Origin: an uncultured bacterium
GTDB lineage: Bacteria > Bacteroidota > Bacteroidia > Bacteroidales > Rikenellaceae
DNA: 64,000 nucleotides
NCBI GenBank assembly: GCA_905214725.1
Contig: CAJMNH010000006.1
Span: 62,001-126,000 of the forward strand
Direction of reading: 5' to 3'
The translations under genes and the position numbers were made by a program. Shown piece after piece: positions 18,601 through 28,400 of the stretch. Positions within the stretch are counted from its first letter, which is position 1; every line of letters starts with the position of its first letter. The notes beneath the pieces were generated by a model, which was given only the letters and a program-made list of their open reading frames with translations, had not been told where the DNA came from and searched no databases.

Positions 18601-18677
18601 GCGTGGAACTGGGAGCCGTGGCTTACAACTATCCGCAAGTGAAAACCATTACGATGGGTGTCGAACTGAAATTCTAA
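15610..18677 (+). CDS. SusC-family TonB-dependent transporter SusC1, frameshifted at a G run
   Basis: Outer-membrane SusC/RagA-type transporter of about 1022 residues once reframed. The long frame starts without a signal peptide at 15678 (LYAQKSQLSG), whereas the ATG at 15610 opens a good signal peptide (THIIVRSVLTVLLVV) that runs into nine Gs and stops at 15712. One extra G (ten in all) joins the two perfectly, giving a cleavage region ending NLYAQ. CarboxypepD_reg-like domain, TonB plug (VVVVGYDTQK) and 22-strand barrel follow. There is no STN signalling domain, consistent with control by a LacI operator instead of FecR/sigma. As written the gene is off. This is either phase variation or an undercalled homopolymer. 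Confidence 0.82.
15666..15674 (+). repeat. G9 homopolymer in the susC1 signal-peptide region
   Basis: Nine consecutive Gs within codons for the end of the signal peptide. Nine puts the start codon out of frame; ten, or seven, would restore the full transporter. Runs of this length in GC-rich DNA are prone to slipped-strand mispairing. Confidence 0.85.
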
Positions 18678-18688
18678 AACGCGTAACC

Positions 18689-20500
18689 ATGTTAAAGAAA
18701 ATAATTTATATGATTGTATCGGGCAGTTTGCTGCTTTCGAGCTGCTCGTTGGATAGGGAGCCGTTGAACGGCCCTTCGTCGGGAAATTTTCCGGCAAGCG
18801 AAGAGGAGGCGATGGCCGGCCTGTATGCAGCCTATAAAGGGCTTTCGCTGTTAACGATCAAGGAGACGCCGTTTCCGACGCGAATCAACGACTGCATCAG
18901 CGATATCGGCACCTACCGTGCCGATGCGGGCAATCAGGTCAAGTCGATGAATTCGACGCTGACCTCCGATAACTCGATGGTCGAAAAGGTCTATCAGTAC
19001 GTTTACAAGGTGGCCGGTCGCGTGCATCTGGTGTTGGACAATTTGGATAAACTCAACGGAATCATTCCCGAAGATCGGTTCAACCAGATCAAGGCCGAGT
19101 TGCTCTGCATTCGGGCCTACTATTACGATCTGGGCTGTCAGTTCTACGGCGATATTCCCTTCATCGATCACCAACTCGATCTCGACGATTACGCTTATCC
19201 GCGTATGCCGCGCGAGCAGGTGACTGCGCGGCTGTTGCAGGATCTGGACGACGATCTACTCGATTTCCTGCCCGTGCAGTGGAATCCGGGAACCTATGGT
19301 ACGACCCGTATCGGCCGAGTGGCAGCCTATGCTCTCAAAGCGCGTATAGCCTTGAACTGGGGGTTGTGGGAGGAGGCCGCACGCTGTGCGAAGAAAGCCA
19401 CGACGCTGGCCGCAGGCGTCTACGATCTCGAACCGCTCGACTGCACCTTTTACGCCACCCATGCCGACGGCGAACCTTCGGCGGCCAATCTCTTCGGTTT
19501 GGAGGGGCAGACGAGCAGCGAATGGCTCTGGTCTGTACAGTACAACCGATTGATAAGCAGTAATTTCACGGCCGCAACCTATTACGAGGCGGCGCGTATT
19601 CACGGCGGTTGCAGCTGGCTCGGTCCGTCGCAGGCGATGGTCGATACGTTCCAGTGTACCGACGGCAAGTCGATCGCCGAATCGTCGCTTTACGACTGGC
19701 AGAATCCGTGGGCGAACCGCGATCCGCGGCTCGATCTCTTCTGTCTGCGTCCCAATACCCGTTTGTGGGGGATTCAGTACGATACCGACGTTCGCGTCGA
19801 GAAGGTGAAGGACTACAATCAATCGACGGGCAACAAGGAGGTGCTGATCGCCAATGCCGATGCCGTGGGCAACAAGAGCGAGTATGCGGCCAACGGCAAC
19901 AAAGGCCCCGGCGGCTATCTGTGGCGTAAGTACGCCGACAAGGGTTTCATGGGACTGGTCAACGGTGGAAATACGGAGGACGATATCAACTCGGGCATCA
20001 TCCGTTTCGCCGAACTGCTGCTTATCGAGGCCGAAGCCAATATCGAGTGGGATGGCGGCGATCTCTCGATCGCCGAGGCGAATATCAACCGTGTGCGCGC
20101 CCGCGTGAAGATGCCGCCCGTAACCGATACGTCGCGCGCCGGTCTGCGCAAGGCGTTGCGCTACGAACGTAAAGTCGAATTGTGCAACGAAGGCTACCGC
20201 TGGTTCGATATCCGCCGCTGGAAGATCGCGCCCAAGGCGGTCAACGGCCCGATGTACGCCCCGGGTTATTCGACCGTGAAGGATCCGGGCAACTATATCT
20301 CGAATGCCATTCCCGCGTTCGACGACGATTGGGTGACTACTTATGACACGTCGAAGACATGGGACGGCAAGACGTGCAATCTGCGTATTTTCCAGACGAT
20401 GGTTTTCAATCCCTCGAAGGATTATCTTTGGCCGATCCCCTATACCGAGATGATCGCGAATCCGGCTATCGGGTTCGAAGATCAGAATCCGGGTTATTGA
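18689..20500 (+). CDS. SusD/RagB-family lipoprotein SusD1
   Basis: A 603-residue outer-membrane lipoprotein partner of SusC1, forming the lid that captures ligand. The signal peptide ends in lipobox LSSC (cysteine at about 19). The body has the helical tetratricopeptide-like SusD fold, with family features such as FNQIKAELLCIRAYYYDLGCQ and the C-terminal RYERKVELCNEGYRWFDIRR. It starts 11 bases after susC1. A terminator-like hairpin follows it, which may make susCD more abundant than the downstream phosphoesterase. Confidence 0.9.
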   Translation: MLKKIIYMIVSGSLLLSSCSLDREPLNGPSSGNFPASEEEAMAGLYAAYKGLSLLTIKETPFPTRINDCISDIGTYRADAGNQVKSMNSTLTSDNSMVEKVYQYVYKVAGRVHLVLDNLDKLNGIIPEDRFNQIKAELLCIRAYYYDLGCQFYGDIPFIDHQLDLDDYAYPRMPREQVTARLLQDLDDDLLDFLPVQWNPGTYGTTRIGRVAAYALKARIALNWGLWEEAARCAKKATTLAAGVYDLEPLDCTFYATHADGEPSAANLFGLEGQTSSEWLWSVQYNRLISSNFTAATYYEAARIHGGCSWLGPSQAMVDTFQCTDGKSIAESSLYDWQNPWANRDPRLDLFCLRPNTRLWGIQYDTDVRVEKVKDYNQSTGNKEVLIANADAVGNKSEYAANGNKGPGGYLWRKYADKGFMGLVNGGNTEDDINSGIIRFAELLLIEAEANIEWDGGDLSIAEANINRVRARVKMPPVTDTSRAGLRKALRYERKVELCNEGYRWFDIRRWKIAPKAVNGPMYAPGYSTVKDPGNYISNAIPAFDDDWVTTYDTSKTWDGKTCNLRIFQTMVFNPSKDYLWPIPYTEMIANPAIGFEDQNPGY

Positions 20501-20508
20501 TCCGTTTC

Positions 20509-20555
20509 CGGCGCGGGGCGTCCGCTTTCGGGCGGAACGCCTTGCGCCGATTTTT
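20509..20555 (+). terminator. Terminator-like hairpin inside module A
   Basis: An extended GC-rich imperfect hairpin with outer arms CGGCGC (20509-20514) and GCGCCG (20544-20549), followed by TTTTT at 20551-20555. It lies between susD1 and the phosphoesterase gene in the same orientation, so it probably attenuates expression and need not end the transcript completely. Confidence 0.6.
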
Positions 20556-20580
20556 AGTAACGAATTAAAATGAACGATTT

Positions 20581-22119
20581 ATGAAACTCAGAAATATCGT
20601 CGCAGGATTCCTTTTCACGCTGCTGCTTGCAGGCTGCTCTTCCGGCTCCGACGAAGGCGGGGTTCCCGGCGGCGGTTCGGGCGATCTCTACGGATACGTT
20701 CGGGACGCCTCGGGAAACGCTATCGAAGGGGTTGTCGTCTCCGACGGTTACACTTGCACGGCGACAGGTGCCGACGGCGCGTATTCGCTGCAACGGCATC
20801 CGAGCGCCTATTATGTCTACTATTCGACGCCGGCCGACTGTAAGGTCGAGGTCAGTCCGACGACGGGGTTGCCGCAGTTTTATCAGAAACTCTCGAAATC
20901 GCAGAAGCAGTACGACTTTACCCTTACCCGTCAGGCCAAGGAGACGAAGTTCCGTATGCTGGCCATCGGCGATCCGCAGGTGACCTCTACGTCGCAGGTC
21001 TATCGTTTCGAAACGGAGACCGTCGCCGACATCAAATCCTACGTCGCGGCGCAGACGGACAACCTGCCTACCTATGCCGTCACGCTGGGCGATATCGTGG
21101 GCAACAAGTGGGAACTTTATCCGAACATGGTCAAGGCGATGGCGCAGAGCAAGGTCTCCGTTCCCGTCTTCCAGACCATCGGCAACCACGATCATGAATT
21201 TCCGCAGGTCACCGATGTCGCGGCGCAGCGTATTTACGAATCCTGCTTCGGACCGGTCAACTACTCTTTCACTCGCGGCGACGTTCATTTCGTCTCGATG
21301 GACGACATTATCCACAAGGCCACGGCCAGCGATGCCTATACGAGCGGCTTTCTCGACTGGCAGTACGAGTGGTTGAAACAGGATCTGAGCTACGTGCCCA
21401 AGTCGTGCGCTGTGGTGCTGTGCGTCCACATCCCATTCCGCGGCGGGTTCAACGGTACGGGCGAGACCCATTTCAGCAAGGTATTGGAGTTGTTGGCGCA
21501 GTTCGATCGGGCATGGATTTTCTCGGCGCATACGCATAACAACAAGACGAATTACACGCACGCAGTAGGTTCGAAAAAGATTCGCGAGTATATCCTCGGT
21601 ACGTCGTGCGGTGCATGGTGGCACGGTACGGTCTGCACCGACGGTGCGCCCAACGGCTACGGCGTTTTCGAATACGACGGAACGAAACTCACGAACATGA
21701 TTTACAAACCGACGCGTTACGACGAAACCTTCCAGATTCGGCTTTACAACGGCGAGGATGTCTTTACGGGCGGTACGGCCAAGTCGTGGAAATTCGATCT
21801 GCAATCGCCGAAAAACCGGCTGATGGCCAATATCTGGAATGCCGACGACACATGGACGTTCGAAGTCTATGAAAACGGCGTGAAGACGGCCGACAATCTG
21901 TCGGCGAAGTCGATGATCGATCCGTGGTCGTCAGCCTATTTCTGTGGTTTCTGCGGCTTGAAGGATACTTACGCCAGCAAGAACGACCATATTTATTACT
22001 ATACCAAGAAAAATTCCGATGCTGCGGTGCGAGTGGTGGCCCGCGACAGTTACGGGAACGTTTTCGAACAGTCCGAGATAACGACGCCGCTCGAACCGGA
22101 CTATCCCGATGCCTATTGA
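20581..22119 (+). CDS. Calcineurin-like phosphoesterase lipoprotein
   Basis: A 512-residue lipoprotein metallophosphoesterase: lipobox LAGC near residue 19, a serine-, glycine- and acid-rich stretch, then a MetallophosN-like beta domain (GYVRDASGNAIEGVVVSDG). The catalytic domain has the metal motifs GDPQV, LGDIVGNK, GNHDHE, CVHIP and SAHTHNN, and a MetallophosC-like tail follows. It is probably surface- or periplasm-exposed and releases phosphate or opens phosphodiesters on the polymer captured by SusCD1. It differs from the copy at 11888 in being lipid-anchored. A strong terminator follows. Confidence 0.83.
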   Translation: MKLRNIVAGFLFTLLLAGCSSGSDEGGVPGGGSGDLYGYVRDASGNAIEGVVVSDGYTCTATGADGAYSLQRHPSAYYVYYSTPADCKVEVSPTTGLPQFYQKLSKSQKQYDFTLTRQAKETKFRMLAIGDPQVTSTSQVYRFETETVADIKSYVAAQTDNLPTYAVTLGDIVGNKWELYPNMVKAMAQSKVSVPVFQTIGNHDHEFPQVTDVAAQRIYESCFGPVNYSFTRGDVHFVSMDDIIHKATASDAYTSGFLDWQYEWLKQDLSYVPKSCAVVLCVHIPFRGGFNGTGETHFSKVLELLAQFDRAWIFSAHTHNNKTNYTHAVGSKKIREYILGTSCGAWWHGTVCTDGAPNGYGVFEYDGTKLTNMIYKPTRYDETFQIRLYNGEDVFTGGTAKSWKFDLQSPKNRLMANIWNADDTWTFEVYENGVKTADNLSAKSMIDPWSSAYFCGFCGLKDTYASKNDHIYYYTKKNSDAAVRVVARDSYGNVFEQSEITTPLEPDYPDAY

Positions 22120-22156
22120 TCGATCGACGATCGATAGTATATAGTTCCGACGAAGG

Positions 22157-22189
22157 AGGCCCGGCAATCGCCGGGCCTCTGGCGTTTTT
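22157..22189 (+). terminator. Rho-independent terminator of module A
   Basis: AGGCCCGGC (22157-22165) and GCCGGGCCT (22170-22178) form a perfect 9-bp stem with loop AATC, followed by a T run at 22185-22189. Confidence 0.85.
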
Positions 22190-22249
22190 GTCGCTGTTTG
22201 GATAGGGTCGATCCGGTTCCCGACGGCCTTTACCGGCGGCGAGAGCCGG

Positions 22250-23419
22250 CTACGGGTGAAATTCCACGACTTTCACCCGTAACTCTTTGATGGAGAGTCC
22301 GTCCGAGAGGGCCGTAATCCGCAGCGAAGGAATTGCGTCGTAAATCAGCACCTGATGTTCGATATGCCGCTCTTCGGGGGATTTTATCGTAAAGGTCTGA
22401 CTGCCCAGTTCGATGCGGGCGTCGCCCGAAACATCCATCTCCAAGTAAATGCCGCCGAACGCGACTTCGGGCAGCGGGGCCTTCGATGTTGCGGTTTCGC
22501 CGCTTTGAAGCCGAATCTCTCCGCGATTGCGTTGTGCCGGACAATCGAAATCATCGATCCGAGCGCACTCCAGTACGATCTTCCCCTGTCTGTTGAAATC
22601 GGGCGCCAGAAAGTCGGTCGAAACGAAATCGATGTCGTGGCGGTTGATCCGGTCGAATTGCGCGAATTTGTCGGCGTGGGATTCCCGCATCAGTCCCGCC
22701 TCTTTCGACCGGTCGACCCAGTGGGTATAAGCCTCCTCATCGAAGCGGGTCGTGCTGACGGCCATGATGACGTTGCCCAGCGATTCGATTTTCTCGAAGG
22801 TGGTCTGGTAGAGAATGCCCATCAGCCGGACGTCGCGGATTCCGATCTCGCGGATAACGTCGTTCGCCCTGTTGTTGGAGGTGACGACGTAGTTGTCCCG
22901 TCCCAGCAGTTCGTCGGCTGCGGCGATGATGTCGCGGTAGTGGTCTCCCGTCGGATCGTAGAGTTTCGGTTCGATGAAGGTGTAGAGTCCGTTTCGCTTG
23001 CATTCCGCGAGATATTCCCGCAGCGTGGGGATGCGCGTCCGGCGCGCGGGGTCCGAGGCTTTCAGAACATAGTCCGATCGCAGTTCCTGCAACGTTTTGT
23101 TCCGCACCGGAACCGGCTCGTTCAGCGGCGTTCCGTCGGCGCGCAGACAGGTTCGGTTCAGCGTGCTGTCGTGCATGACGACCAACTCCCCGTCGGCCGA
23201 CAGCCGTACGTCGGTCTCGATGGCTCCGAACCCTGCGGACTTTGCCAGCCGGATGGCTTCCAGCGAATTTTCGCCGGCGACGGTGTAGCGCATGTTCACG
23301 CCGCGATGGGCAATGAAGATCCGTTTGCCGGTTCGCACCGAAGAGTCGGTCGGGAGCTGACAAAGAGCCGTCATGTTCCACACGAGCGCGACGATAGAGA
23401 AAAAGAGCGTTTTTTTCAT
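22250..23419 (-). CDS. Secreted glycerophosphodiester phosphodiesterase
   Basis: A 389-residue exported GDPD-family enzyme with a TIM-barrel catalytic domain. The signal peptide is residues 1 to about 20 (cleavage near LCQL). Catalytic motifs are AHRGVN, ENSLEAI, ETDVRLSADG and HDSTLNRT, which supply the general acid/base histidines and metal ligands, with IEPKLYD further on. The last 110 residues form a beta-rich domain of unknown role. The family hydrolyses glycerophosphodiesters to glycerol 3-phosphate and an alcohol; some members act on teichoic acid or glycerophosphoinositol. It is monocistronic and divergent from the module B sigma gene. Confidence 0.86.
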   Translation of the reverse strand: MKKTLFFSIVALVWNMTALCQLPTDSSVRTGKRIFIAHRGVNMRYTVAGENSLEAIRLAKSAGFGAIETDVRLSADGELVVMHDSTLNRTCLRADGTPLNEPVPVRNKTLQELRSDYVLKASDPARRTRIPTLREYLAECKRNGLYTFIEPKLYDPTGDHYRDIIAAADELLGRDNYVVTSNNRANDVIREIGIRDVRLMGILYQTTFEKIESLGNVIMAVSTTRFDEEAYTHWVDRSKEAGLMRESHADKFAQFDRINRHDIDFVSTDFLAPDFNRQGKIVLECARIDDFDCPAQRNRGEIRLQSGETATSKAPLPEVAFGGIYLEMDVSGDARIELGSQTFTIKSPEERHIEHQVLIYDAIPSLRITALSDGLSIKELRVKVVEFHP

Positions 23420-23457
23420 GGTCGGGGGATTTTATCGCCGATGGCGATTGCCGAAGA

Positions 23458-23488
23458 CAAAGATAACATAAAAATAACACGGAGACAA
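23458..23488 (-). promoter_or_regulatory. Promoter of the glycerophosphodiesterase gene
   Basis: Read on the minus strand, TATCTTTG (23465-23458) matches the Bacteroidetes -7 consensus TAnnTTTG, with TTGT at 23488-23485 nineteen bases upstream as a weak -33 element. The start codon is about 38 bases downstream. Confidence 0.55.
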
Positions 23489-23637
23489 CACGGGGAGTAT
23501 TCAGAGACAAATATATTTGTCTCTGCTGAAACGCAGGCTCTTCGGCGCCGGCATCGATTGCTGCGCAAGCGGCGGAAAACGGCTCTGCGTTCCTCGGGAG
23601 AATCCGAAGGGAACGTAACAACGAATGAAAAAAAAGT

Positions 23638-23645
23638 TATCTTTG
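23638..23645 (+). promoter_or_regulatory. -7 element close to the module B sigma gene
   Basis: TATCTTTG matches TAnnTTTG exactly and ends four bases before the ATG at 23650. If used, the transcript would begin at or near the start codon, that is, nearly leaderless, unless a later start is used. No -33 TTTG is visible, so use by an alternative sigma factor or no use at all is possible. Confidence 0.4.
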
Positions 23646-23649
23646 TGCT

Positions 23650-24219
23650 ATGGACGGGGTGAAAAATAGAGATTCCGGCTTTTTTACTGTTCTCTTCGAG
23701 CAGTATAAGGAACCCTTTACGCGCTTTGCCAACTCCTTCGTGCGGGATCGTCTCGTCTCTGAAAATCTCTTTGTGGACGCGTTGGTCGATTACTGGCAGC
23801 GGCGCGACTCGCTGCCCGACGATACGAACGTCGCCGCCTATCTGCTTACTTCGGTGCGGAACAAGGCGCTCAATCATTTGCGCCACCAGCGTATTCGCGA
23901 GAATGCGGCCGACGAACTGGTGCGCCGCGCCCGTCACGAACTGGATTTCCGCATCGCTTCGCTCGAAGATTTCACCACGCAGTCGCTCTTCTCCTCCGAA
24001 ATCCATGAAATCGTTCGGAAAACGCTCGCCGAAATGCCCGCTCAGACGCGCCGCATCTTCGAGATGAGCCGTTTCGAGAATCGGAAAAATGCCGAAATCG
24101 CCGAGCAGCTGAATATTTCGGTCAAGACCGTCGAGTTCCATATCGGAAAGGTTCTCAAGGTATTGCGTGTTCGGTTGAAGGACTATTTGCTCTTCTTTCT
24201 TGTCTTTGTTTTGCGTTGA
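23650..24219 (+). CDS. ECF-type RNA polymerase sigma factor (module B)
   Basis: A 189-residue extracytoplasmic-function sigma factor of the kind paired with FecR anti-sigma factors and STN-domain SusC proteins. Region 2 is around residues 10-75 (VLFEQYKEPFTRFANSFV) and region 4 around 125-180, with the helix-turn-helix AEIAEQLNISVKTVEFHIGK. Released from FecR, it should drive module B. The very hydrophobic C-terminus (LLFFLVFVLR) is slightly unusual. The FecR gene follows in the usual order. Confidence 0.9.
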   Translation: MDGVKNRDSGFFTVLFEQYKEPFTRFANSFVRDRLVSENLFVDALVDYWQRRDSLPDDTNVAAYLLTSVRNKALNHLRHQRIRENAADELVRRARHELDFRIASLEDFTTQSLFSSEIHEIVRKTLAEMPAQTRRIFEMSRFENRKNAEIAEQLNISVKTVEFHIGKVLKVLRVRLKDYLLFFLVFVLR

Positions 24220-24313
24220 AGCGACTTTTCGTTAGGGTATTTCCCGTTGAATGTGTTATTAATATAAAAGCGCCCGTATCAGGATTGTGCCTGCGATTCG
24301 GGCGAAAGAAAAG

Positions 24314-25252
24314 ATGCATATGGAACGCGACCTGCTATACCGCTATTTCAACGGCGACACGACGTCCGACGAAGAACAGCGGATCATGGATTGGGCGGAG
24401 GCTTCGCCCCAAAACTACCGGGAATATCTCGAAGAACGGCGGCTGTGGTGCGCGCTGATGCTGCATGCCGAACGGCAGCCTGCGCAGCGTCCCGCGCTGT
24501 TGCGGCGTCTGACGGCGTGGCGCGTGAACGGCGCGGCGGCCTGCATCCTGTTGCTGATCGGCGTTATGGGAATCTTTTTCGCCGCTCGACCGCTTCTCGA
24601 CGAACGGATGCAGCAGGTGGTCGTTCCCGCCGGACAGCGGGTCGAGTTGCAGCTCTCGGACGGTACCAAGGTGTGGCTCAATTCGAAGAGCCGGCTGGAG
24701 TATCCCGCTTCGTTCGGATGGGGTTCGCGTAAGGTGTCGCTCTCGGGCGAAGGCTATTTCGAAGTGACCCACGACGCGCGCAAACCGTTTGTCGTACAGA
24801 CCGAAGGATACGATGTGCGGGTGCTCGGCACGACCTTCAACGTTTATGCTTACGACAACGACCGGACCTTCGAGACGGCGCTGTTGGAGGGATCGGTCGA
24901 GATTTCGTCGCGCACCGACGCTTCGCAGCGGATCGTGCTGCAACCCAACGAGGCGGCCGTTATGGCCGCCGACGGCCGTTTGACGCGAACGCGGCTGACC
25001 GATATGGGCCGTTTCCGCTGGACCGAAGGGCTGATCTGCCTCAACGACGTTCCCTTCGGCGAACTGCTCGAACGTTTCAGCGACTATTTCGATATTCGCA
25101 TCCTGTTGAAAAATCCGAAGTTGTACGACGTGCGCTGTACGGGAAAGTTCCGCCAGAGCGACGGCATCGACTACTCGCTGCATGTGTTGCAGCGGTTCGT
25201 CAACTTCCGTTATACGCACGACGAGGAACGGCACACGATTGAAATCCGATAA
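24314..25252 (+). CDS. FecR-family anti-sigma factor (module B)
   Basis: A FecR-type inner-membrane anti-sigma factor of about 312 residues. The N-terminal cytoplasmic sigma-binding segment (LLYRYFNGDTTSDEEQRIMD) is followed by one transmembrane helix (ACILLLIGVMGIFFAA) and a periplasmic FecR domain (VPAGQRVELQLSDGTKVWLN; GEGYFEVTHD; VLGTTFNVYAYD). The C-terminal domain contacts the STN domain of SusC2. Ligand uptake by SusC2 is expected to trigger release of the adjacent sigma factor. Start choice is uncertain: ATGs at 24314 and 24320 are both plausible, and the frame is open from 24287. Confidence 0.88.
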   Translation: MHMERDLLYRYFNGDTTSDEEQRIMDWAEASPQNYREYLEERRLWCALMLHAERQPAQRPALLRRLTAWRVNGAAACILLLIGVMGIFFAARPLLDERMQQVVVPAGQRVELQLSDGTKVWLNSKSRLEYPASFGWGSRKVSLSGEGYFEVTHDARKPFVVQTEGYDVRVLGTTFNVYAYDNDRTFETALLEGSVEISSRTDASQRIVLQPNEAAVMAADGRLTRTRLTDMGRFRWTEGLICLNDVPFGELLERFSDYFDIRILLKNPKLYDVRCTGKFRQSDGIDYSLHVLQRFVNFRYTHDEERHTIEIR

Positions 25253-25448
25253 ACAAAGACGGCCGAGCCTTGCCGGCTCGGCGGAAGCGAATGAATCCGA
25301 TTTAGAAACCAACCTGAACTCCCGACAGCCTATGAAGTAGACCGATCCCGAACAAAAGAGACGGAGTGGTGCGCCAACACCGCTCCGTCCGGCAGATTAA
25401 CACCTGCGACAAGATCTATCCAAGTATTAATCATTATTCTGCAAAAGT

Positions 25449-28400
25449 ATGAATAAAAACGTTAGTGTCGGCATCCCGATGGAAAAAATATGCGGATGCC
25501 TGACCAAAATCCTGTGTACCTGCGCGGTTTTCGTACTGCTGACGGGTACGGCGTACGCCCAGAACGCTGCGGTGACGCTCGACAGGAAAAAGGCTCCCGT
25601 CAGGGAGATTCTCGACGATATCGAACGACAAACCGACTATCTGTTTGTCTACAACAGCGAACAGCTCGATTTCAACGTCTCCGTCACGGCGCGCAACGAA
25701 TCCGTGCATACGGTGCTCCAGCGCATCTTCGCGGACACGCCGATCCGTTTCACGCTCGAGGGAAAGCACATCATCCTGCGCAGGCAGACGGAAACCGCAG
25801 CGAGCGCTTCCGTACCCCCCCCCGCGAAGCAGACCGTAACGGGTACGGTGACCGATACGGCCGGTAACCCCATCGTGGGCGCTACGGTGCTCGTAAAAGG
25901 CGGCACCGTCGGTACGACGACCGATATCGACGGGCGGTTTACCCTTACGGTTCCGGTGGGCAGTCTGCTCGAAGTGTCGTTTCTGGGTTATGCCAGGCAG
26001 GAGGCCGCCACGGCCGGCCGCACGTCGCTCGACATCCGTCTTAAAGAGGACGCCACGACGCTCGACGACGTGGTGGTCGTGGGCTACGGTACGATGAAGC
26101 GCCGCAACCTCGTTGGCGCCGTGGATCAGGTCGACAGTCGGGTGATCGGCGACCGCTCGAACGGCAATCTGGCGCGTTCGCTTCAAGGCGAATTGCCGGG
26201 TTTGAACATCTCCTTTACCGACAGCAAGCCGTCGCGTTCGGCGTCGTTCAATGTCCGGGGCGAAACCTCGATCGGTGCGGGCGGTAAGGCGCTGGTGCTC
26301 ATCGACGGCGTGGAGGGCAGTATGGATGCGATCAACCCGCAGGACGTAGAGAGCGTCTCGGTACTTAAGGACGCCTCGTCGACGGCCGTATACGGCGCGC
26401 GCGGCGCCTTCGGCGTGGTGCTGATCACGACCAAGAACCCCAAGAAAGGGGCTCCCGAAATCAACTACAACGGTTCGGTCAGCTTCAACCGCCGCACGGT
26501 GATTCCAGACGTCATCACCGACGGTCTGACATGGGTCAACTGGTGGAAGGATTCGTACAACGGCTACTACAACGGATCGAAATCCCTGCTCAGCCATATC
26601 GACAGTACGGTTCCCTATTCGGAGGCGATCTATCAGGAGTTGATCCGGCGGCAGGCCGATCCCTCGCTTTCGCGGACTACGACGCTGGAAGGGGATTCGA
26701 TGTTCGGATGGGCCTATATGGAGTCGACCGACTGGCTGGATCTCTTCTATAAGGACTGGAATCTCTCGCACGAACACAACCTCTCGATTTCGGGCGGAAA
26801 CGAGAATGCCGATTACTATGTTTCGGGCCGTTTCTACGACATGGACGGCATCTACCGCGTCGGCGACGAATCCTACAAAAAATACGACTTGCGCGCGAAG
26901 GGATCGCTGAAGATCCGTCCGTGGTTCAAGGTGACGAACAACACCTCGCTGTCGATCATCGATCAGCACGAACCGAAGCATTCGCGCAACAATTTTGCCG
27001 TGCAGAAGGCGATCAACCATGCCGCGATGCCGCTGTCGCCCGTGAAAAATCCCGACGGCTCGTGGACGACGGCCGCCGCCATCTCGGGTTACGCCGCCTT
27101 CTCGGAGGGCACCTCCTACCGCAACAACGACTACGTTTATTTCCGCAACAAACTGTCGGCCGACATCGACATCGTCAAGGACGTTCTGAAAGCGCAGGCC
27201 GACTACTCCTACAACTATACGACCCGCAAGCGGATCGATGTACAGAACCCGATCCGGTATTCGAAGAAGCCGGGCGTCTATCTGCTCGAATCGGAGTCGG
27301 CCGGCGCGTCGCTTTCGCAGGTGGACTACGATACGCGTTATCAGGCGGCCAACGCCTATCTGACCTACACGCCCCGTCTCGGCGCCGATCATGACCTTAC
27401 GGTTCTGGCCGGTTGGAATATCGAGGATCAGGTCTACAAGACGCTCACCGTTTCGCGCACGGGTTTCGTTACGCCCAACAAACCCTCGTTCTCGCTGATG
27501 AACGGCGTAGCGGAAAATCCGACGGCCGGCGGCAACGCTTGGTCGTATGTCGGCGCCTTCTACCGTGTGAATTACAGTTATAAGGGAAAGTATCTGGCCG
27601 AAGTCAGCGGCCGTTACGACGGATCGTCGAAGTTTCCGATCCACTCCAAATGGGGCTTCTTTCCCTCGGCATCGGTGGCATGGCGCATCTCCGACGAGCC
27701 GTGGATGGGGTGGTCGCGCCGGGCGCTCGACAATGCCAAAATCCGCCTCTCGGCCGGTTCGATGGGCAACGGCAACGTGAGCCCCTATTCGTATACGTCC
27801 GAAATGACGATCGCCACGGCCGACGATATCGTGCTGGGCGGATCATATCCCTCCTATACGTCGGTGGGCAGTACGGTTCCCGTCTCGCTGACGTGGGAGA
27901 AATCCACGACCTACGACGTCGGCCTCGACCTCGATTTCCTGAACAACCGCCTTTCGTTCAGCGGCGATTACTACCGTCGCTACACCACCGATATGTATAC
28001 GGCCAGCGTCGCGCTTCCGGCCGTTTACGGAACCGGTTCGCCGAAGGGCAACAATGCCGAGATGAAAACCGACGGCTGGGAGTTGTCGCTCGCGTGGCGC
28101 GATTCGTTCAAACTCGGCGGCAAGCCGTTCGATTACAGCATCAAAGCGATGGTGTGGGACAGCAAATCGGTCATTACCAAATATGTCAATGATACCGGTT
28201 CGCTGGGAACCGTCAAAGGGTATATCGAAAACGGCGGTTCTCCCTCCTCCTACTATGTCGGCATGACGGTCGGCGAAATCTGGGGCTACACCGTGGCCGG
28301 CCTGTTCAGGGATCAGGCGGATATCGACTCTTCGGCCATTCACGACTTCGTTCAGGCTTCCGACAAGGTGACGCGTCCGGGGCAGGTCAAGATCGCCGAT

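Noticed and set aside
25815..25823. C9 run in susC2 taken as proof of phase variation by itself
   Set aside because: The frame is open and Pro-Pro-Pro linkers are ordinary; it is only suggestive together with the runs in susC1 and susC3.
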